64,000 nucleotides of DNA. Source: Microbacterium sp. 10M-3C3. Its GTDB lineage: Bacteria > Actinomycetota > Actinomycetes > Actinomycetales > Microbacteriaceae. The stretch is from the NCBI RefSeq assembly GCF_003931875.1, contig NZ_CP034245.1:3100001-3164000 (forward strand). The letters run 5' to 3'. Below are positions 42,795 to 52,408 of this stretch, one piece after another (the stretch's first letter is position 1; each line of letters begins with the position of its first letter). The notes beneath the pieces were generated by a model. It ran no database searches. It was not told the origin of the DNA and saw only the letters and a program-made list of their open reading frames with translations. The position numbers and the translations under genes were made by a program.

Positions 42795-43511
42795 TCACTG
42801 CAGGACCTCGGGCACCTCGTCGACGCGGATGCGGCGGCCGGTGTAGAACGGCACCTCTTCGCGCACGTGCCGGCGGGCTTCGGTGTAGCGCAGGTCGCGC
42901 ATCATGTCGACGAGGTCGGTGAGCACGTCGGCCTCCATCGGCAGGAGCCACTCGTAGTCGCCGAGGGCGAAGGAGGCGACGGTGTTGGCGATGACGCCGC
43001 GGAACGCCGCGCCCTTGCGGCCGTGCTCGACGAGCATCTCGCGGCGCTCGGCCTCGGGGAGGAGGTACCACTCGTAGCTGCGCACGAAGGGGTACACGCA
43101 CAGCCAGTCCTTCGGCTCGACGCCGCGGAGGAAGCCGGGCACGTGCGAGCGGTTGAACTCGGCGTCGCGGTGCACGCCCATCGCGTTCCACGTCGGCAGG
43201 AGGTTCTTCAGCAGCTCGGTGCGCCGCATGCGGCGCAGGGCGCGCTGGAGCTGATCGGCGTCGGGGCCGTGCAGCCAGACCATGAGGTCGGCGTCGGCGC
43301 GCAGGCCGCTGACGTCGTAGAAGCCGCGCACGGTGACCCCGTCGGCGGCGACGAGTTCGACGATGTCGGCGAGCTCCGTCGCATCCGGCTCGGTGACAGG
43401 CCGCTCGGGGTCGCGGCGCAGCACCGCCCACAACGTGAACTGGGACGCGGAGGGCGCCTCGTCGTCGGCGGGCGATGTGGACACGGCGGCGGGCTCCGAA
43501 GTGTGCGACAT
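42795..43511 (-). CDS. hemQ: Coproheme decarboxylase (HemQ/ChdC)
   Basis: 238 aa chlorite-dismutase-like protein that turns coproheme into haem b, the last step of the coproporphyrin-dependent pathway of Gram-positives. The catalytic Tyr is in CVYPFVRSYEWYLLP (about 133-147), with a haem-ligand His region in LLVEHGRKG. The start MSHTSEP is set by GAGACT 6 bases upstream. First in the run hemQ-hemC-hemD-hemB. Its presence shows that haem is made through coproporphyrin rather than protoporphyrin. Confidence 0.94.
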   Translation of the reverse strand: MSHTSEPAAVSTSPADDEAPSASQFTLWAVLRRDPERPVTEPDATELADIVELVAADGVTVRGFYDVSGLRADADLMVWLHGPDADQLQRALRRMRRTELLKNLLPTWNAMGVHRDAEFNRSHVPGFLRGVEPKDWLCVYPFVRSYEWYLLPEAERREMLVEHGRKGAAFRGVIANTVASFALGDYEWLLPMEADVLTDLVDMMRDLRYTEARRHVREEVPFYTGRRIRVDEVPEVLQ

Positions 43512-43599
43512 GCTTCCAGTCTCCCTCGCGCCCGCGCGGGCGGCCAAACCGCTCACGGGGCGTCGTCTCGGCGTCGAGAGGCCGACGCCGGAGGGGGCG

Positions 43600-43878
43600 T
43601 CAGCGGGTGTACGCGCGCACCGCCAGCCACACGAGCCCGCCGACGGTCGCGGCGACGGCCACGACGGCGGCTGCCGCCCCCACGGGGTTGGTGCGCTGGA
43701 AGTCGCGGGCGCGGGCGACGGTCTTGTCGACGGCGTGCCCGAGCCGGCGCGGCACGTTGGCCTTCACCTCGATGGCCGCGAGCGTCGCCTTGAGCTCGGC
43801 GCGCGCCTTCTCGACGGGATCGGAGATGCCCAGCGGCACGGCGGTCTTGGGGACGGGGAGGGGGCGCTCAACGCTCAC
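43600..43878 (-). CDS. DUF3618-type small membrane protein
   Basis: 92 aa. A helical, charged N-terminal part (DPVEKARAELKATLAAIEVKANVPRRL) resembles DUF3618, followed by one transmembrane helix (about 66-88). Function unknown; such proteins commonly sit next to holin-X and YtxH-like genes in Actinobacteria. It overlaps the upstream holin-X-like gene by 11 bases. Last of three small membrane proteins lying inside the haem cluster. Confidence 0.75.
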   Translation of the reverse strand: MSVERPLPVPKTAVPLGISDPVEKARAELKATLAAIEVKANVPRRLGHAVDKTVARARDFQRTNPVGAAAAVVAVAATVGGLVWLAVRAYTR

Positions 43879-44278
43879 TGCCGGCCTCCTTCACGATGCG
43901 GATGTCTTCGGACACGGCCGATCCCGGGTTCTGGCGCTTGCTGAGCTTCTTGAACCGCGCGATGCCGAACAGCGCGAGGATCGCGACGATCACGAGCATG
44001 CCGCCGAACACGACGAGCGCCGAAAGCCACACGGGCCACCACGACGAGAGTCCCGCGATGACGAACGCGAAGAACACCGGCAGCGACCAGAACAGGACGA
44101 ACAGGGCGCCCACGAACCATCCGGCCCCGATGCCGGCGTCCTTGGCCGTCTTCGAGAGCCACGACTTCGCGGCGTTGATCTCGGCGACGACGAGGTTGCG
44201 CACGAGCTCGGGGATGTCGCCGAGCAGGCTGAACAGGCTCTCGTCCGCCCGATCGCGGAATCCGCGCGGGGTGGTCAT
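43868..44278 (-). CDS. Actinobacterial holin-X / DUF1469-like phage holin family protein
   Basis: 136 aa with two strong transmembrane helices (about 50-75 and 80-105) after an amphipathic N-terminus (ESLFSLLGDIPELVRNLVVAEINAAK). This is the Phage_holin_3_6/holin-X pattern, but in chromosomal settings like this it is not a phage lysis protein; the role is unknown and is thought to concern the envelope. It forms a unit with the DUF3618 and YtxH-like genes. Confidence 0.82.
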   Translation of the reverse strand: MTTPRGFRDRADESLFSLLGDIPELVRNLVVAEINAAKSWLSKTAKDAGIGAGWFVGALFVLFWSLPVFFAFVIAGLSSWWPVWLSALVVFGGMLVIVAILALFGIARFKKLSKRQNPGSAVSEDIRIVKEAGSER

Positions 44279-44281
44279 GCG

Positions 44282-44656
44282 TCAGCCCTGTGCGGAAGAG
44301 GTCGAGCCGGTGGACCCGGCCTTGGCCGCCTCGTCGAGCGACTCCTCGACGGCGTCGGCCACGTCGTGCGCCGCGCTCTTGGCGGCGGTGCCGGCGCGCT
44401 TGGCGCGCTCCTGGACGCTGCCCGAGCCGCTCGCGGCGTTGCCGACGCGCTTCGCACCGCTCCACAGCGCACCCGGCACGGCCTTCGCCGCGGAGGCGCC
44501 GAAGGCCTTCGCCTTGTCGACCTGCTTCTGCACGGGGGCGGTGTTGTACACCTTCAGCCACTGCGTCTTGATCTGCTCGTAGCGCTCGCGACCCGCGCGC
44601 GTGCCGAGGACGTACCCGGCGGCGAGGCCGATCACGAGTCCTGCTTTGCCCTTCAT
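44282..44656 (-). CDS. YtxH-like membrane-associated protein
   Basis: 124 aa. An N-terminal helix KAGLVIGLAAGYVLGTRAGRERYEQI is the YtxH-type membrane anchor with its charged exit, followed by a long Ala/Lys-rich helical tail resembling stress or LEA-like proteins. GAGGAG is 8 bases before the ATG; the frame extends 28 codons further upstream without support. First of the three-gene envelope unit between hemY and hemQ. Confidence 0.75.
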   Translation of the reverse strand: MKGKAGLVIGLAAGYVLGTRAGRERYEQIKTQWLKVYNTAPVQKQVDKAKAFGASAAKAVPGALWSGAKRVGNAASGSGSVQERAKRAGTAAKSAAHDVADAVEESLDEAAKAGSTGSTSSAQG

Positions 44657-44761
44657 GGGGCTCTCCTCACGGTCGACGATGGTGGTGCCGTTGGCGTCCA
44701 CAGTAGCCCGTATGCCCTTGACGGCATCAACCCTTGACATGCTCCGACGCGGGGGGCACGC

Positions 44762-46240
44762 TCACGCCTCCGGAGCAGTCCCGCGCCACAGCATCGACGA
44801 GCGGATGCGGTCGGCCTCGGCGCGCGCGTCGGGCACGACCTGGGCGAGTCCGGTGCCCGCGAGCCACGCGCCGACGGCGCCGAGTCCGGGCACCGCGGCG
44901 ATCGCGGCGCGCGCGGCCGCGGTCGCGGCGGCGCGGCCGATCGTCGCGCCGGGCTGGGCCTGCACGTACCGCTCGCGGTGGGCGCCGCGCAGCTGCGCGG
45001 GCTCGAGCTCGACGCCGAGGAGCGCGGCGGCTTCGCGCAGCGCCAGCATCGCGGCGCCGTCGTCGTCGAGGGGGGCCGTCGCCGGCTCCTCCCCCTGCGC
45101 GCCGAACGAGACGCGGATCACATGCCGCCCCGGCCCCGCCGCATCCGCGACCCACCCCCACTTCGCGGTCGAGTGGGTGAGCGCCTTCGCCGCGCGGACG
45201 CCCGGCACGACGAGCACTCCCGAGCCCCGCGGCGCGGCGTCGAGCTCGGGGCTGGCGACGACGAGCGTCACGACCTCGACGACCGGCGCGCGAGCCGGGG
45301 TCGTGTCCAACGCCGCCGCGTGCGGCGCGGCGAGGGCGCGAGCGACAGGCTCGGAGGTCGCGAGGACGACGCCGTCGGCCTCGAGCGGCTCGCCGTCGGC
45401 CATCTCCACACGCCACGCGTCGTCCGCGCGCGTGAGCGCGGTGACCTCCACGCCGGTGCGCACGTCCGCGCCGAGCGCGTCCAGGCGTGCGACGAGCGCC
45501 TCCACGAGCCGCCCCATGCCGCCCACGAGCCCCTCGACGGCGCCGCCGGGCGCGGTCGAGCCGGATGCGGCGGCCCGCTCGGCGCGGAGCGCGGCGACGG
45601 CGCCCGACAGCGACCCGGTGCGGGTGAGGGCGGCGTTCAGGCCGGGGGCTGCCGCGTCGACGTCGATGTCGTCGGGGCGGGCGGAGTAGACACCGCCCGT
45701 GACCGGTGCGACGAGCCGGTCGAGCGCGCGCGGGCCCATGCGGGTGCGCACGAGCTTTCCGAGGCTGTGCTCGTGGCCGATCGTCAGGGGCGGGCGCAGG
45801 CGGTCGACGTACGCACGCCACGCGCCGGCCCACCCGATGACCCGCCGCACGTCGACGGCGAACGGGTTGTCGGGGATGCCGAGGATGCCCCCGCGGGGCA
45901 GCGGGGCGGCTCCCCCGCCGGGGAGGCCCGCCACCCACGCGCCGGCCGGCCGGGGTGCGGTCACCGCGTCGGCGAGGCCGAGCTCGTCGACCAGCCCGCG
46001 GACGACGCCGGCGCGCGTGGCGTAGCTCTCCGCGCCGACGTCGAGGGCGAGCCCGTCGACCTCGGCGGTGCGCAGCACGCCGCCGAGACGCGCGTCGCGT
46101 TCGAGCACCGTGACCGACAGCCCGACCTTCGCGCACTCCAGCGCGGCGACGAGTCCTGCGACGCCGCCGCCCACCACGACGACGCGGCGTGCGCGGGCGT
46201 CGTCGGCGAGGCGGCGCAGCGGCTCGGCGGGCGTGCTCAT
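44762..46240 (-). CDS. hemY: Coproporphyrinogen III oxidase (HemY/CgoX)
   Basis: 492 aa FAD-dependent oxidase that converts coproporphyrinogen III to coproporphyrin III in the Gram-positive haem route (older name protoporphyrinogen oxidase). FAD-binding [16 protein letters not shown] (about 20-35) and [13 protein letters not shown]; the C-terminal [17 protein letters not shown] is the closing FAD segment. ATGA overlap with hemE. It belongs with HemQ functionally; the ferrochelatase acting between them is not in this window. Confidence 0.92.
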   Translation of the reverse strand: MSTPAEPLRRLADDARARRVVVVGGGVAGLVAALECAKVGLSVTVLERDARLGGVLRTAEVDGLALDVGAESYATRAGVVRGLVDELGLADAVTAPRPAGAWVAGLPGGGAAPLPRGGILGIPDNPFAVDVRRVIGWAGAWRAYVDRLRPPLTIGHEHSLGKLVRTRMGPRALDRLVAPVTGGVYSARPDDIDVDAAAPGLNAALTRTGSLSGAVAALRAERAAASGSTAPGGAVEGLVGGMGRLVEALVARLDALGADVRTGVEVTALTRADDAWRVEMADGEPLEADGVVLATSEPVARALAAPHAAALDTTPARAPVVEVVTLVVASPELDAAPRGSGVLVVPGVRAAKALTHSTAKWGWVADAAGPGRHVIRVSFGAQGEEPATAPLDDDGAAMLALREAAALLGVELEPAQLRGAHRERYVQAQPGATIGRAAATAAARAAIAAVPGLGAVGAWLAGTGLAQVVPDARAEADRIRSSMLWRGTAPEA

Positions 46241-47280
46241 GCGCGGCTCGCGTCCTGCGCGTGCACGTGCGCGACGATGCGGCTCAGCACGTCGGGATCG
46301 GTCTCGGGCGGCACGCCGTGCCCGAGGTTGAAGATGTGCGCGCGTGCCGCACGGCCGCGCGCGAGGACGTCGTCGACGTGCGCGAGGAGCACATCGATCG
46401 GCGCTCCGAGAAGGGCAGGGTCGACGTTGCCCTGCACGGTCGTGTCGGGGCCCAGGATCGCCGCGGCCTCGTCGAGGGGCACGCGCCAGTCGACACCCAC
46501 GGCATCCGCGAGCCCCTCCAGGCGCAGGTCGGCGAGGAACGGGCCGGCGCCGACGCCGAAGTGGATGCGGGGCGCGTCGACGCCCTCGAGCGCGCGGCGC
46601 GCGTGCGGCATCGCGTGCCGGCGGTAGACGGCGGGTGCCAGCGACCCCGCCCACGAGTCGAAGAGCTGCACGGCGGCGGCGCCGGCCTCGACTTGCGCAC
46701 GCAGGAACGCCGCGGAGACGCGCGCGAGCCAGTCGGCCAGGCGCGTCCACGACGCGGGCTCGGCGTGCATCATCGCGCGGGCGCGGAGATGCTCCTTGGA
46801 CGGACCGCCCTCGACGAGGTAAGCGGCGAGCGTGAACGGCGCCCCGGCGAAGCCGATGAGCGGGGTGTCGCCGAGCTCGGCTGTGACGATGCGCACGGCC
46901 TCGCGGATGGGGCCGGCGGCCGCGGTCACCTCCTCGGGGTCGATCGCGGTGATGCGGTCGACGTCGGCGACGGTGCGCACGGGGTCCGCGAACACGGGGC
47001 CGCGTCCGGGCTCGATCTCCACGGCGATGCCCGCCAGGCGCAGCGGGATGACGATGTCGCTGAAGAAGATGGCCGCGTCCACGCCGTGCCGGCGCACCGG
47101 CTGCAGCGTGATCTCAGCCGCGAGGTCGGGCGTGAGGCAGGCGTCCAGCATCCGCGTGCCGACGCGCAGCTCGCGGTACTCCGGGAGCGAGCGCCCGGCC
47201 TGCCGCATGAACCACACCGGGGTGCGGTCGGGGCGGTCGCCGCGCAGCGCGCGGAGGAGCGGAGCGTCGGAGGAGGGCAT
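46237..47280 (-). CDS. hemE: Uroporphyrinogen decarboxylase
   Basis: 347 aa TIM-barrel enzyme that removes four carboxyl groups from uroporphyrinogen III to give coproporphyrinogen III. Signature 1 [16 protein letters not shown] (about 20-35) and signature 2 [17 protein letters not shown] (about 139-155) are both present; FSDI near 72 carries the catalytic Asp. Start [15 protein letters not shown] lies 6 bases upstream. It is divergent from hemA, with about 150 bases between the start codons. Confidence 0.95.
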   Translation of the reverse strand: MPSSDAPLLRALRGDRPDRTPVWFMRQAGRSLPEYRELRVGTRMLDACLTPDLAAEITLQPVRRHGVDAAIFFSDIVIPLRLAGIAVEIEPGRGPVFADPVRTVADVDRITAIDPEEVTAAAGPIREAVRIVTAELGDTPLIGFAGAPFTLAAYLVEGGPSKEHLRARAMMHAEPASWTRLADWLARVSAAFLRAQVEAGAAAVQLFDSWAGSLAPAVYRRHAMPHARRALEGVDAPRIHFGVGAGPFLADLRLEGLADAVGVDWRVPLDEAAAILGPDTTVQGNVDPALLGAPIDVLLAHVDDVLARGRAARAHIFNLGHGVPPETDPDVLSRIVAHVHAQDASRA

Positions 47281-47415
47281 TGCTCCATCCTCCCACCGCC
47301 GCTTCGGCGCAGCCTGTGGGCGCGATCCACGCGCCGCCACCCGCCACGCCGGTCGTCGACGGGACGGATGCCTCGGCGTCGAAGCATCCCCGAGCGGCAC
47401 CCCACAGGCGGCGCG

Positions 47416-47421
47416 TAGAAT
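47416..47421 (+). promoter_or_regulatory. -10 element TAGAAT of hemA promoter
   Basis: TAGAAT, then 8 bases to the GTG at 47430. This is slightly longer than the 6-7 bases seen at other genes, but no ribosome site is present, so a leaderless or near-leaderless mRNA is likely. Confidence 0.5.
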
Positions 47422-47429
47422 CTGATGTC

Positions 47430-48758
47430 GTGCTGTTGTGCGTCACCGCGAGTCACAAGACCGCGTCCTTCGAGCTCCTCGAGCGCCTCAGCGTCCCCTC
47501 GACCCCGGTCTCCCCGCTGATCGCGGCCCACGACGCGTGCGTGCAGGGCGCGGTCGTCGTCGCCACGTGCAACCGGTTCGAGGCCTACATCGACATGGAC
47601 GAGCCCGTCACCGCCGCACAGGCGGTCGGGCTCGAAGCCGCCCTCGCCGCGATCGAGAGCGCCACCGGCGTCCCGGCCGCCGAGCTGGACGGGGCCTATG
47701 AGGTGCTGGGCGGCGACGCGGTCGCCGAGCACCTGTTCGCCGTCGCATCCGGACTCGAGTCGGTCGTCGTGGGGGAGGGCGAGATCGCTGGCCAGGTGCG
47801 TCGCGCGCTGAGCGAATCGCGTCGCCTCGGCACGACCTCCGCCGAACTCGAGCGGCTGTTCCAGCGGGCGTCGGAAGCGCAGCGGGGCGTCAAGAACGCC
47901 ACGGCCCTCGGTCGCGCCGGCCGGTCCCTCGTGCGTCTCGCGCTCGAGCTCGCCGACAGCCGGATCGCCGGCTGGTCCACGCAGCGCGTGCTGCTCGTGG
48001 GCACCGGCGCATACGCGGCGGCCACCGTCGCGGCGCTGCGCGACCAGGGCGCCGAAGACATCTCGGTCTACTCGCCGTCGGGGCGCGCCGCGCGCTTCGC
48101 GGCGAAGCACGGCCTGCAGCCGATCGCCGCCGAGACGTTCCCGACCGCGGCGCTGCATGCCGACCTCGTCATCACGTGCACGACCGCCGAGCACCACGTG
48201 CTGAGCGCCGCGACCTTCGCCGCCGGCCGCGGTGCGTACGAGACCGCCGTCACCGACGCGAGCGCGCGCTGCACCGCCGGACACACGAACCGCCGGCTCG
48301 TGATCGACCTGGGCCTACCTCGCAACGTCGACCCCGATGTCGCGACCGTGCCCGGCACCGACCTCCTCGACCTCGAGACGATCCGCCTGCACGCCCCGCT
48401 CGAGGAGCTGCAGGCGACGGATGCGGCGCGCGAGGTCGTGCGCGACGCCGCCCGCCGCTTCGCCGTGGTGGGCGAGAGCCGCAGCGTCGCCCCGGGCGTC
48501 GTCGCCCTCCGCGAGCGCGCGTTCGCCGCGATGGAGGCCGAGATCGCCCGCGCCAAGGCCCGCGGCGACGACGACGGCCGCGCCGAGCAGGCCCTGCGCC
48601 ACCTCGTCGGCGTGCTGCTGCACACCCCGACGGCCCGCGCGCACGAGCTCGCCGCGCAGGGTCGCGGCGACGAGTACCTCGCGGCGCTGTCGACGCTGTT
48701 CGGCATCGAGGTCGCGGACGAGCCCCGCGCCGCCGCATCCGACTCCGGCGCCGCCTGA
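47430..48758 (+). CDS. hemA: Glutamyl-tRNA reductase
   Basis: 442 aa NADPH enzyme that reduces Glu-tRNA to glutamate-1-semialdehyde, the committed step of C5 haem synthesis. Catalytic Cys in [11 protein letters not shown] (about 44-54); [13 protein letters not shown] (about 112-124) is the conserved substrate loop; NADPH-binding [14 protein letters not shown] (about 188-201). The GTG start gives [12 protein letters not shown], the normal N-terminus; an ATG five bases earlier is out of frame. Divergent from the rest of the haem genes. Confidence 0.95.
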   Translation: MLLCVTASHKTASFELLERLSVPSTPVSPLIAAHDACVQGAVVVATCNRFEAYIDMDEPVTAAQAVGLEAALAAIESATGVPAAELDGAYEVLGGDAVAEHLFAVASGLESVVVGEGEIAGQVRRALSESRRLGTTSAELERLFQRASEAQRGVKNATALGRAGRSLVRLALELADSRIAGWSTQRVLLVGTGAYAAATVAALRDQGAEDISVYSPSGRAARFAAKHGLQPIAAETFPTAALHADLVITCTTAEHHVLSAATFAAGRGAYETAVTDASARCTAGHTNRRLVIDLGLPRNVDPDVATVPGTDLLDLETIRLHAPLEELQATDAAREVVRDAARRFAVVGESRSVAPGVVALRERAFAAMEAEIARAKARGDDDGRAEQALRHLVGVLLHTPTARAHELAAQGRGDEYLAALSTLFGIEVADEPRAAASDSGAA

Positions 48759-48845
48759 CCGCGCACCCCTCCCCCGGGCGCCGATGAACGCGGCGTGCGG
48801 CTTTCTCGAGGCGGGCCGGGCGCCGCGCGAGGGGAGAATAGGCGC

Positions 48846-49415
48846 ATGACCACGCTGCACATCACCGACGACGCCGACGCCGACGCGCTGCTGAGCTCCG
48901 ACCCGCTCGCGCTGCTGATCGGGATGCTGCTCGACCAGCAGGTCGCGATGGAGACGGCGTTCGCGGGACCCCTGAAGATCCGCGAGCGCGTCGGGAAGCT
49001 CGATGCCGCCACGCTCGCGCACTACGACGCCGACCGCCTCGTCGAGGCGTTCACAGAGACGCCGGCGATCCACCGCTACCCCGGATCGATGGCCGGGCGC
49101 GTGCAGTCGCTGTGCGGCGCGATCGAGCAGGACTGGGGCGGTGACGCCGCGGCGATCTGGACCCGCGACGCCCCCGACGGCCCGACCGTGCTGAAGCGTC
49201 TGAAGGCGCTGCCGGGCTTCGGCGAGCAGAAGGCGAAGATCTTCCTCGCCCTGCTCGGCAAGCAGTGCGGCTTCGACGGCGCCGGGTGGCGCGAGGCATC
49301 CGCGCCCTACGGCGAGGACGGATCGTTCCGCTCGGTCGCCGACATCGTCAGCCCCGACTCGCTGGCCAAGGTGCGCGAGCACAAGCGAGCGATGAGGGCC
49401 GCCGCGAAGGGCTGA
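48846..49415 (+). CDS. HhH-GPD family protein (base-excision-type)
   Basis: 189 aa. Helix-hairpin-helix-GPD fold seen from IGMLLDQQVAMETAF (about 20-34) and the hairpin KALPGFGEQKAKIFLALLG (about 118-136). The Lys nucleophile and the Asp expected in active DNA glycosylases are not clearly placed, and no 4Fe-4S cysteine loop is present. It may be a divergent glycosylase or DNA-binding relative. Start ATG with GAGAAT 6 bases upstream. Transcribed in the direction of hemA. Confidence 0.8.
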   Translation: MTTLHITDDADADALLSSDPLALLIGMLLDQQVAMETAFAGPLKIRERVGKLDAATLAHYDADRLVEAFTETPAIHRYPGSMAGRVQSLCGAIEQDWGGDAAAIWTRDAPDGPTVLKRLKALPGFGEQKAKIFLALLGKQCGFDGAGWREASAPYGEDGSFRSVADIVSPDSLAKVREHKRAMRAAAKG

Positions 49416-49436
49416 GCCGCCGCCTTCCACCGCCCG

Positions 49437-49485
49437 GTTCGGGGCGCGTCCGGAGCGCTCGGGGCGTGCACCTCGCGCCCCGAAC
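49437..49485. repeat. Family D palindromic repeat, copy D2
   Basis: GTTCGGGGCGCG (49437-49448) and CGCGCCCCGAAC (49474-49485) are perfect 12-base arms; a further CGCCCCGG follows at 49496. It is strongly similar along about 68 bases to copy D3 near 54308. It lies behind the HhH-GPD gene and could be its terminator. Confidence 0.78.
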
Positions 49486-49564
49486 GCGACCGCAGCGCCC
49501 CGGTCCGCCGCCAGCGGGCGCGGACGCTGCATCCGGGCGCCATGCGTGCCTTCGAGCCCGGGCC

Positions 49565-49570
49565 TAGGGT
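49565..49570 (+). promoter_or_regulatory. -10 element TAGGGT of leaderless AfsR-like gene
   Basis: TAGGGT, six bases, then GTG 49577. No ribosome site. Confidence 0.5.
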
Positions 49571-49576
49571 GAGACC

Positions 49577-52405
49577 GTGCAGGTGAGGTTCTTCGGCGGG
49601 CTCGCGGTCGCGGGCGACGCCGGACCGATCCCCATCGCCGGGCGCAATCAGCAGGCGGTGCTCTTCCGCCTCGCCCTCGACGCCGGCACCACCGTGAGCT
49701 ACCGCGCCCTCGCGGAGGACGTGTGGGGGCTCGACCAGCCCGACGATCCGCGGGCATCGCTGCAGTCGCTCGTGTCGCGCCTGCGCCGGACGCTGCCGGC
49801 CGGCGTCGTGGCGGCGGTGCCGGGCGGATACCGCCTCGCGATGCCCCGCGACGCCATCGACGTCGTCCGCTTCGCCGACCTCGTGCGCGCGGCGCGCCAC
49901 GCCCCGGATGCGGCGACCGCGGCCCGGCTCGCCCGCGACGCCCTCGCGCTGTGGACGGGCGACCCGTGGACCCCGTCCGACGGGTTCGACTGGGCGGTGC
50001 GCGATCTGCTCGAGGACCGCGCCCGCGCCGAGGCGATCGTGCGCGAAGCCGCGGCTGCGGCACCACCGCCGACGGCCCCCGCGTCCATCCCCGCTCCGCT
50101 GACCCCGCTCGTGGGACGCCTGCCCGAGCTCGCCCTCGTCGACGCGCAGCTGGAGACCGCTCGCCTCGTGACACTCGTCGGCCCGGGCGGCGCCGGGAAG
50201 ACGACCCTCGCCACGGAGAGCGCGCGACGGCGCCCCGGATCGCTCGTCGTCGAGCTCGCCCCGGCGGCACGGGGCGAGGTGTGGGAGGCGATCGCCGGCG
50301 CGGTCGGCCGCCGCATCCGGCTCGACGCCGCCAACACGATACCCGCGACCGCTCGCGAGCGAGCGCTCGACGCGCTCGCCGGCGGGCGCGGACCGCTCGT
50401 GCTCGACAACTGCGAGCACGTCTCCGCCGAGGCCGCCGACGTCGTCGTCGAACTGCTGCGGACGCTGCCCGACCTGCGCGTGCTGGCCACGAGCCGCGAG
50501 CCCCTCGGGGTGCCCGGCGAGGCGTTCGTCGACCTCGGGCCGCTGCCGCTCGCCGACGCGGTCGAACTGTTCGCGCAGCGCATGCGGGCGGCGAGCGGCC
50601 GCACCCCCGACGACGCCGACGCGCCGGTCGTCGAGCGCATCGTCTCGCGCCTGGACGGCCTGCCGCTCGCGGTCGAGCTGGCCGCCGCGAAGACACGGAC
50701 CCTCTCGCTCGCCGAGATAGACCGGGGCCTGGACGACCGGTTCGCCCTGCTGTCGTCGGGTCCGCGCGCGGCGGAGTCGCGCCACCGCACCCTGCGTGCG
50801 CTCATCGACTGGAGCTGGGACACGCTCGACGACGACGAGCGCGCGGGCCTGCTCGCGGCGGCCGTGTTCCCCGACGGGGTCGACGCCGCCGACACCGCCG
50901 CGATCGGAGCCGCGATGGCGGTCCCCGGCGACGTGTTCGATCGGCTCGTCGACCGGTCGCTGCTCGTGCGCCGCGACGGACGGTTCCGGATGCTGGAGAC
51001 CGTGCGCGAGTACGGCCTCCAGCGCCTCCGCGCCGAGGGCCGGGAAGGGGCGACCCGCACCGCCGCCGGCCGGGCGCTCGCCGAGCTTGCGGCACGTCGC
51101 GACGCGACGCTGCGCGGGCCGGGGATGCGCGAGAGCCTCGCGTGGTTCGACGCCAACGACGAGAACCTGGCGTCGGCGCTCCGCCACGTCCGCGCCGTCG
51201 ACGACGCGGACGCAGCGATCGCCCTCGTGCGCGCGCAGCTGTGGCCGTGGGTGCTGCGGGAGCGCTTCGAGCCGCTCCAGGCCGGGCTCACTCCCTTCGT
51301 CGGCGCCGAGCGCGCCGACTCCGAGGCGGCGGTGGTGGTGCACGGCGCGGCGCTCATGCTGAGCTCGCTGCAGTTCGCGGACCACGCCTCCGACGCCGCC
51401 GCCGACCCGCTCGAGTTCGCCGACGCGGCCGAGCGGCTCGCCGTCGCGGCCGCCCGCTACGACTCCGACCTGTCGGCGGTGCTCGCACCCCTGCTGGCCG
51501 CGACCGCGCAGAGCCTGCGCGCCGGCGGACCGTGGCTGCGGGAGCTCACGGTCCCCGATCCCGCGCCCGGCGCTCCGGAGTGGTCGCTCGCGGCGATCGT
51601 CACCCTCCGCGCCGGCGCCGCGCAGAACGCGGGCGACGTCAACACGCTGGAAGGCACGAGCGCGCAGGCGCTCGAGCTGTTCCGCCGTCTCGGCGACCCG
51701 TGGGGCATCGCGTTCGCCGCCCAGCTGCGTGCGGAATGGCTCGTGATGGCCGGTCGGCTCGAGGAGGCGCTGCGCATCGCGGAGGACGCGGCCGTCGTCG
51801 CCGAGGGCCTCACCTCGATCGCGGATGCGGTGCAGCAGCGTGCGGCCGTCGTCGGGATCCTCGCCCGGCTCGGCCGGTGGGACGAGGCGCGCGCGGTCCT
51901 CGCCGACATCGAGGCGTTCGCCCGGGCCGACGGCTCGGCCCGCGCCCTCGTGGCGGCGCAGATGGCCGCGGCGGGCCTGCACATCGCCGCCGGCGACGGC
52001 GGGAGCGCGCTGGCGGCCCTGCGCCAGGACCCCGACGAGAGCTGGGACGGCTACCCGGAGCAGATCCGGGCGTGGTGGGAGGCCAAACGCGCGCAGGCCC
52101 TCGTCCTGCTCGGTCGTCCCGCCGAGGCCCGGGACGCGCTGCGCCGGGCCGTCGACCCCGCGCGCAGCAGCGGGGACCAGCCGATCGCCGCCGAGGTGGC
52201 GACGGCGATCGCAGGATGGCTCGTGGCCACGGGGCGGACGGAAGATGCCGTGCAGGCGCTCGCGGTGTCCGCCGGCCTGCGCGGCGGCATAGACGCGACC
52301 GACCGCTTCCGCGCGTGGGTCGCCGAGCGCGCGGAAGCGGCGCCGACGGAGATCCCCGCCGACGCCGCATCCGCGTTCGCCGCTCTGGCGGCCGTGCTGG
52401 ACTGA
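49577..52405 (+). CDS. AfsR/SARP-like regulator with NB-ARC ATPase and helical repeats
   Basis: 942 aa. The N-terminal winged-helix DNA-binding domain of the OmpR/SARP type (1-90: VSYRALAEDVWG, SLQSLVSRLRRTLP) is followed by a short BTAD-like segment (about 92-160). Then comes a STAND/NB-ARC ATPase, with Walker A VGPGGAGKTTLA (about 198-209), Walker B GPLVLDNCEH, and GLPLAVELAAAKTRTLS. The rest (about 500-942) is Ala-rich helical, TPR-like. Such proteins switch on gene clusters in response to a ligand or nucleotide state. The DrrAB-type exporter genes lie convergent just beyond it. Target genes unknown. Confidence 0.87.
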   Translation: MQVRFFGGLAVAGDAGPIPIAGRNQQAVLFRLALDAGTTVSYRALAEDVWGLDQPDDPRASLQSLVSRLRRTLPAGVVAAVPGGYRLAMPRDAIDVVRFADLVRAARHAPDAATAARLARDALALWTGDPWTPSDGFDWAVRDLLEDRARAEAIVREAAAAAPPPTAPASIPAPLTPLVGRLPELALVDAQLETARLVTLVGPGGAGKTTLATESARRRPGSLVVELAPAARGEVWEAIAGAVGRRIRLDAANTIPATARERALDALAGGRGPLVLDNCEHVSAEAADVVVELLRTLPDLRVLATSREPLGVPGEAFVDLGPLPLADAVELFAQRMRAASGRTPDDADAPVVERIVSRLDGLPLAVELAAAKTRTLSLAEIDRGLDDRFALLSSGPRAAESRHRTLRALIDWSWDTLDDDERAGLLAAAVFPDGVDAADTAAIGAAMAVPGDVFDRLVDRSLLVRRDGRFRMLETVREYGLQRLRAEGREGATRTAAGRALAELAARRDATLRGPGMRESLAWFDANDENLASALRHVRAVDDADAAIALVRAQLWPWVLRERFEPLQAGLTPFVGAERADSEAAVVVHGAALMLSSLQFADHASDAAADPLEFADAAERLAVAAARYDSDLSAVLAPLLAATAQSLRAGGPWLRELTVPDPAPGAPEWSLAAIVTLRAGAAQNAGDVNTLEGTSAQALELFRRLGDPWGIAFAAQLRAEWLVMAGRLEEALRIAEDAAVVAEGLTSIADAVQQRAAVVGILARLGRWDEARAVLADIEAFARADGSARALVAAQMAAAGLHIAAGDGGSALAALRQDPDESWDGYPEQIRAWWEAKRAQALVLLGRPAEARDALRRAVDPARSSGDQPIAAEVATAIAGWLVATGRTEDAVQALAVSAGLRGGIDATDRFRAWVAERAEAAPTEIPADAASAFAALAAVLD

Positions 52406-52408
52406 GCG

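Noticed and set aside
43868..44278. Holin-family protein as evidence of a prophage
   Set aside because: No other phage gene is present; holin-X-like proteins next to YtxH and DUF3618 genes are ordinary chromosomal genes in Actinobacteria.
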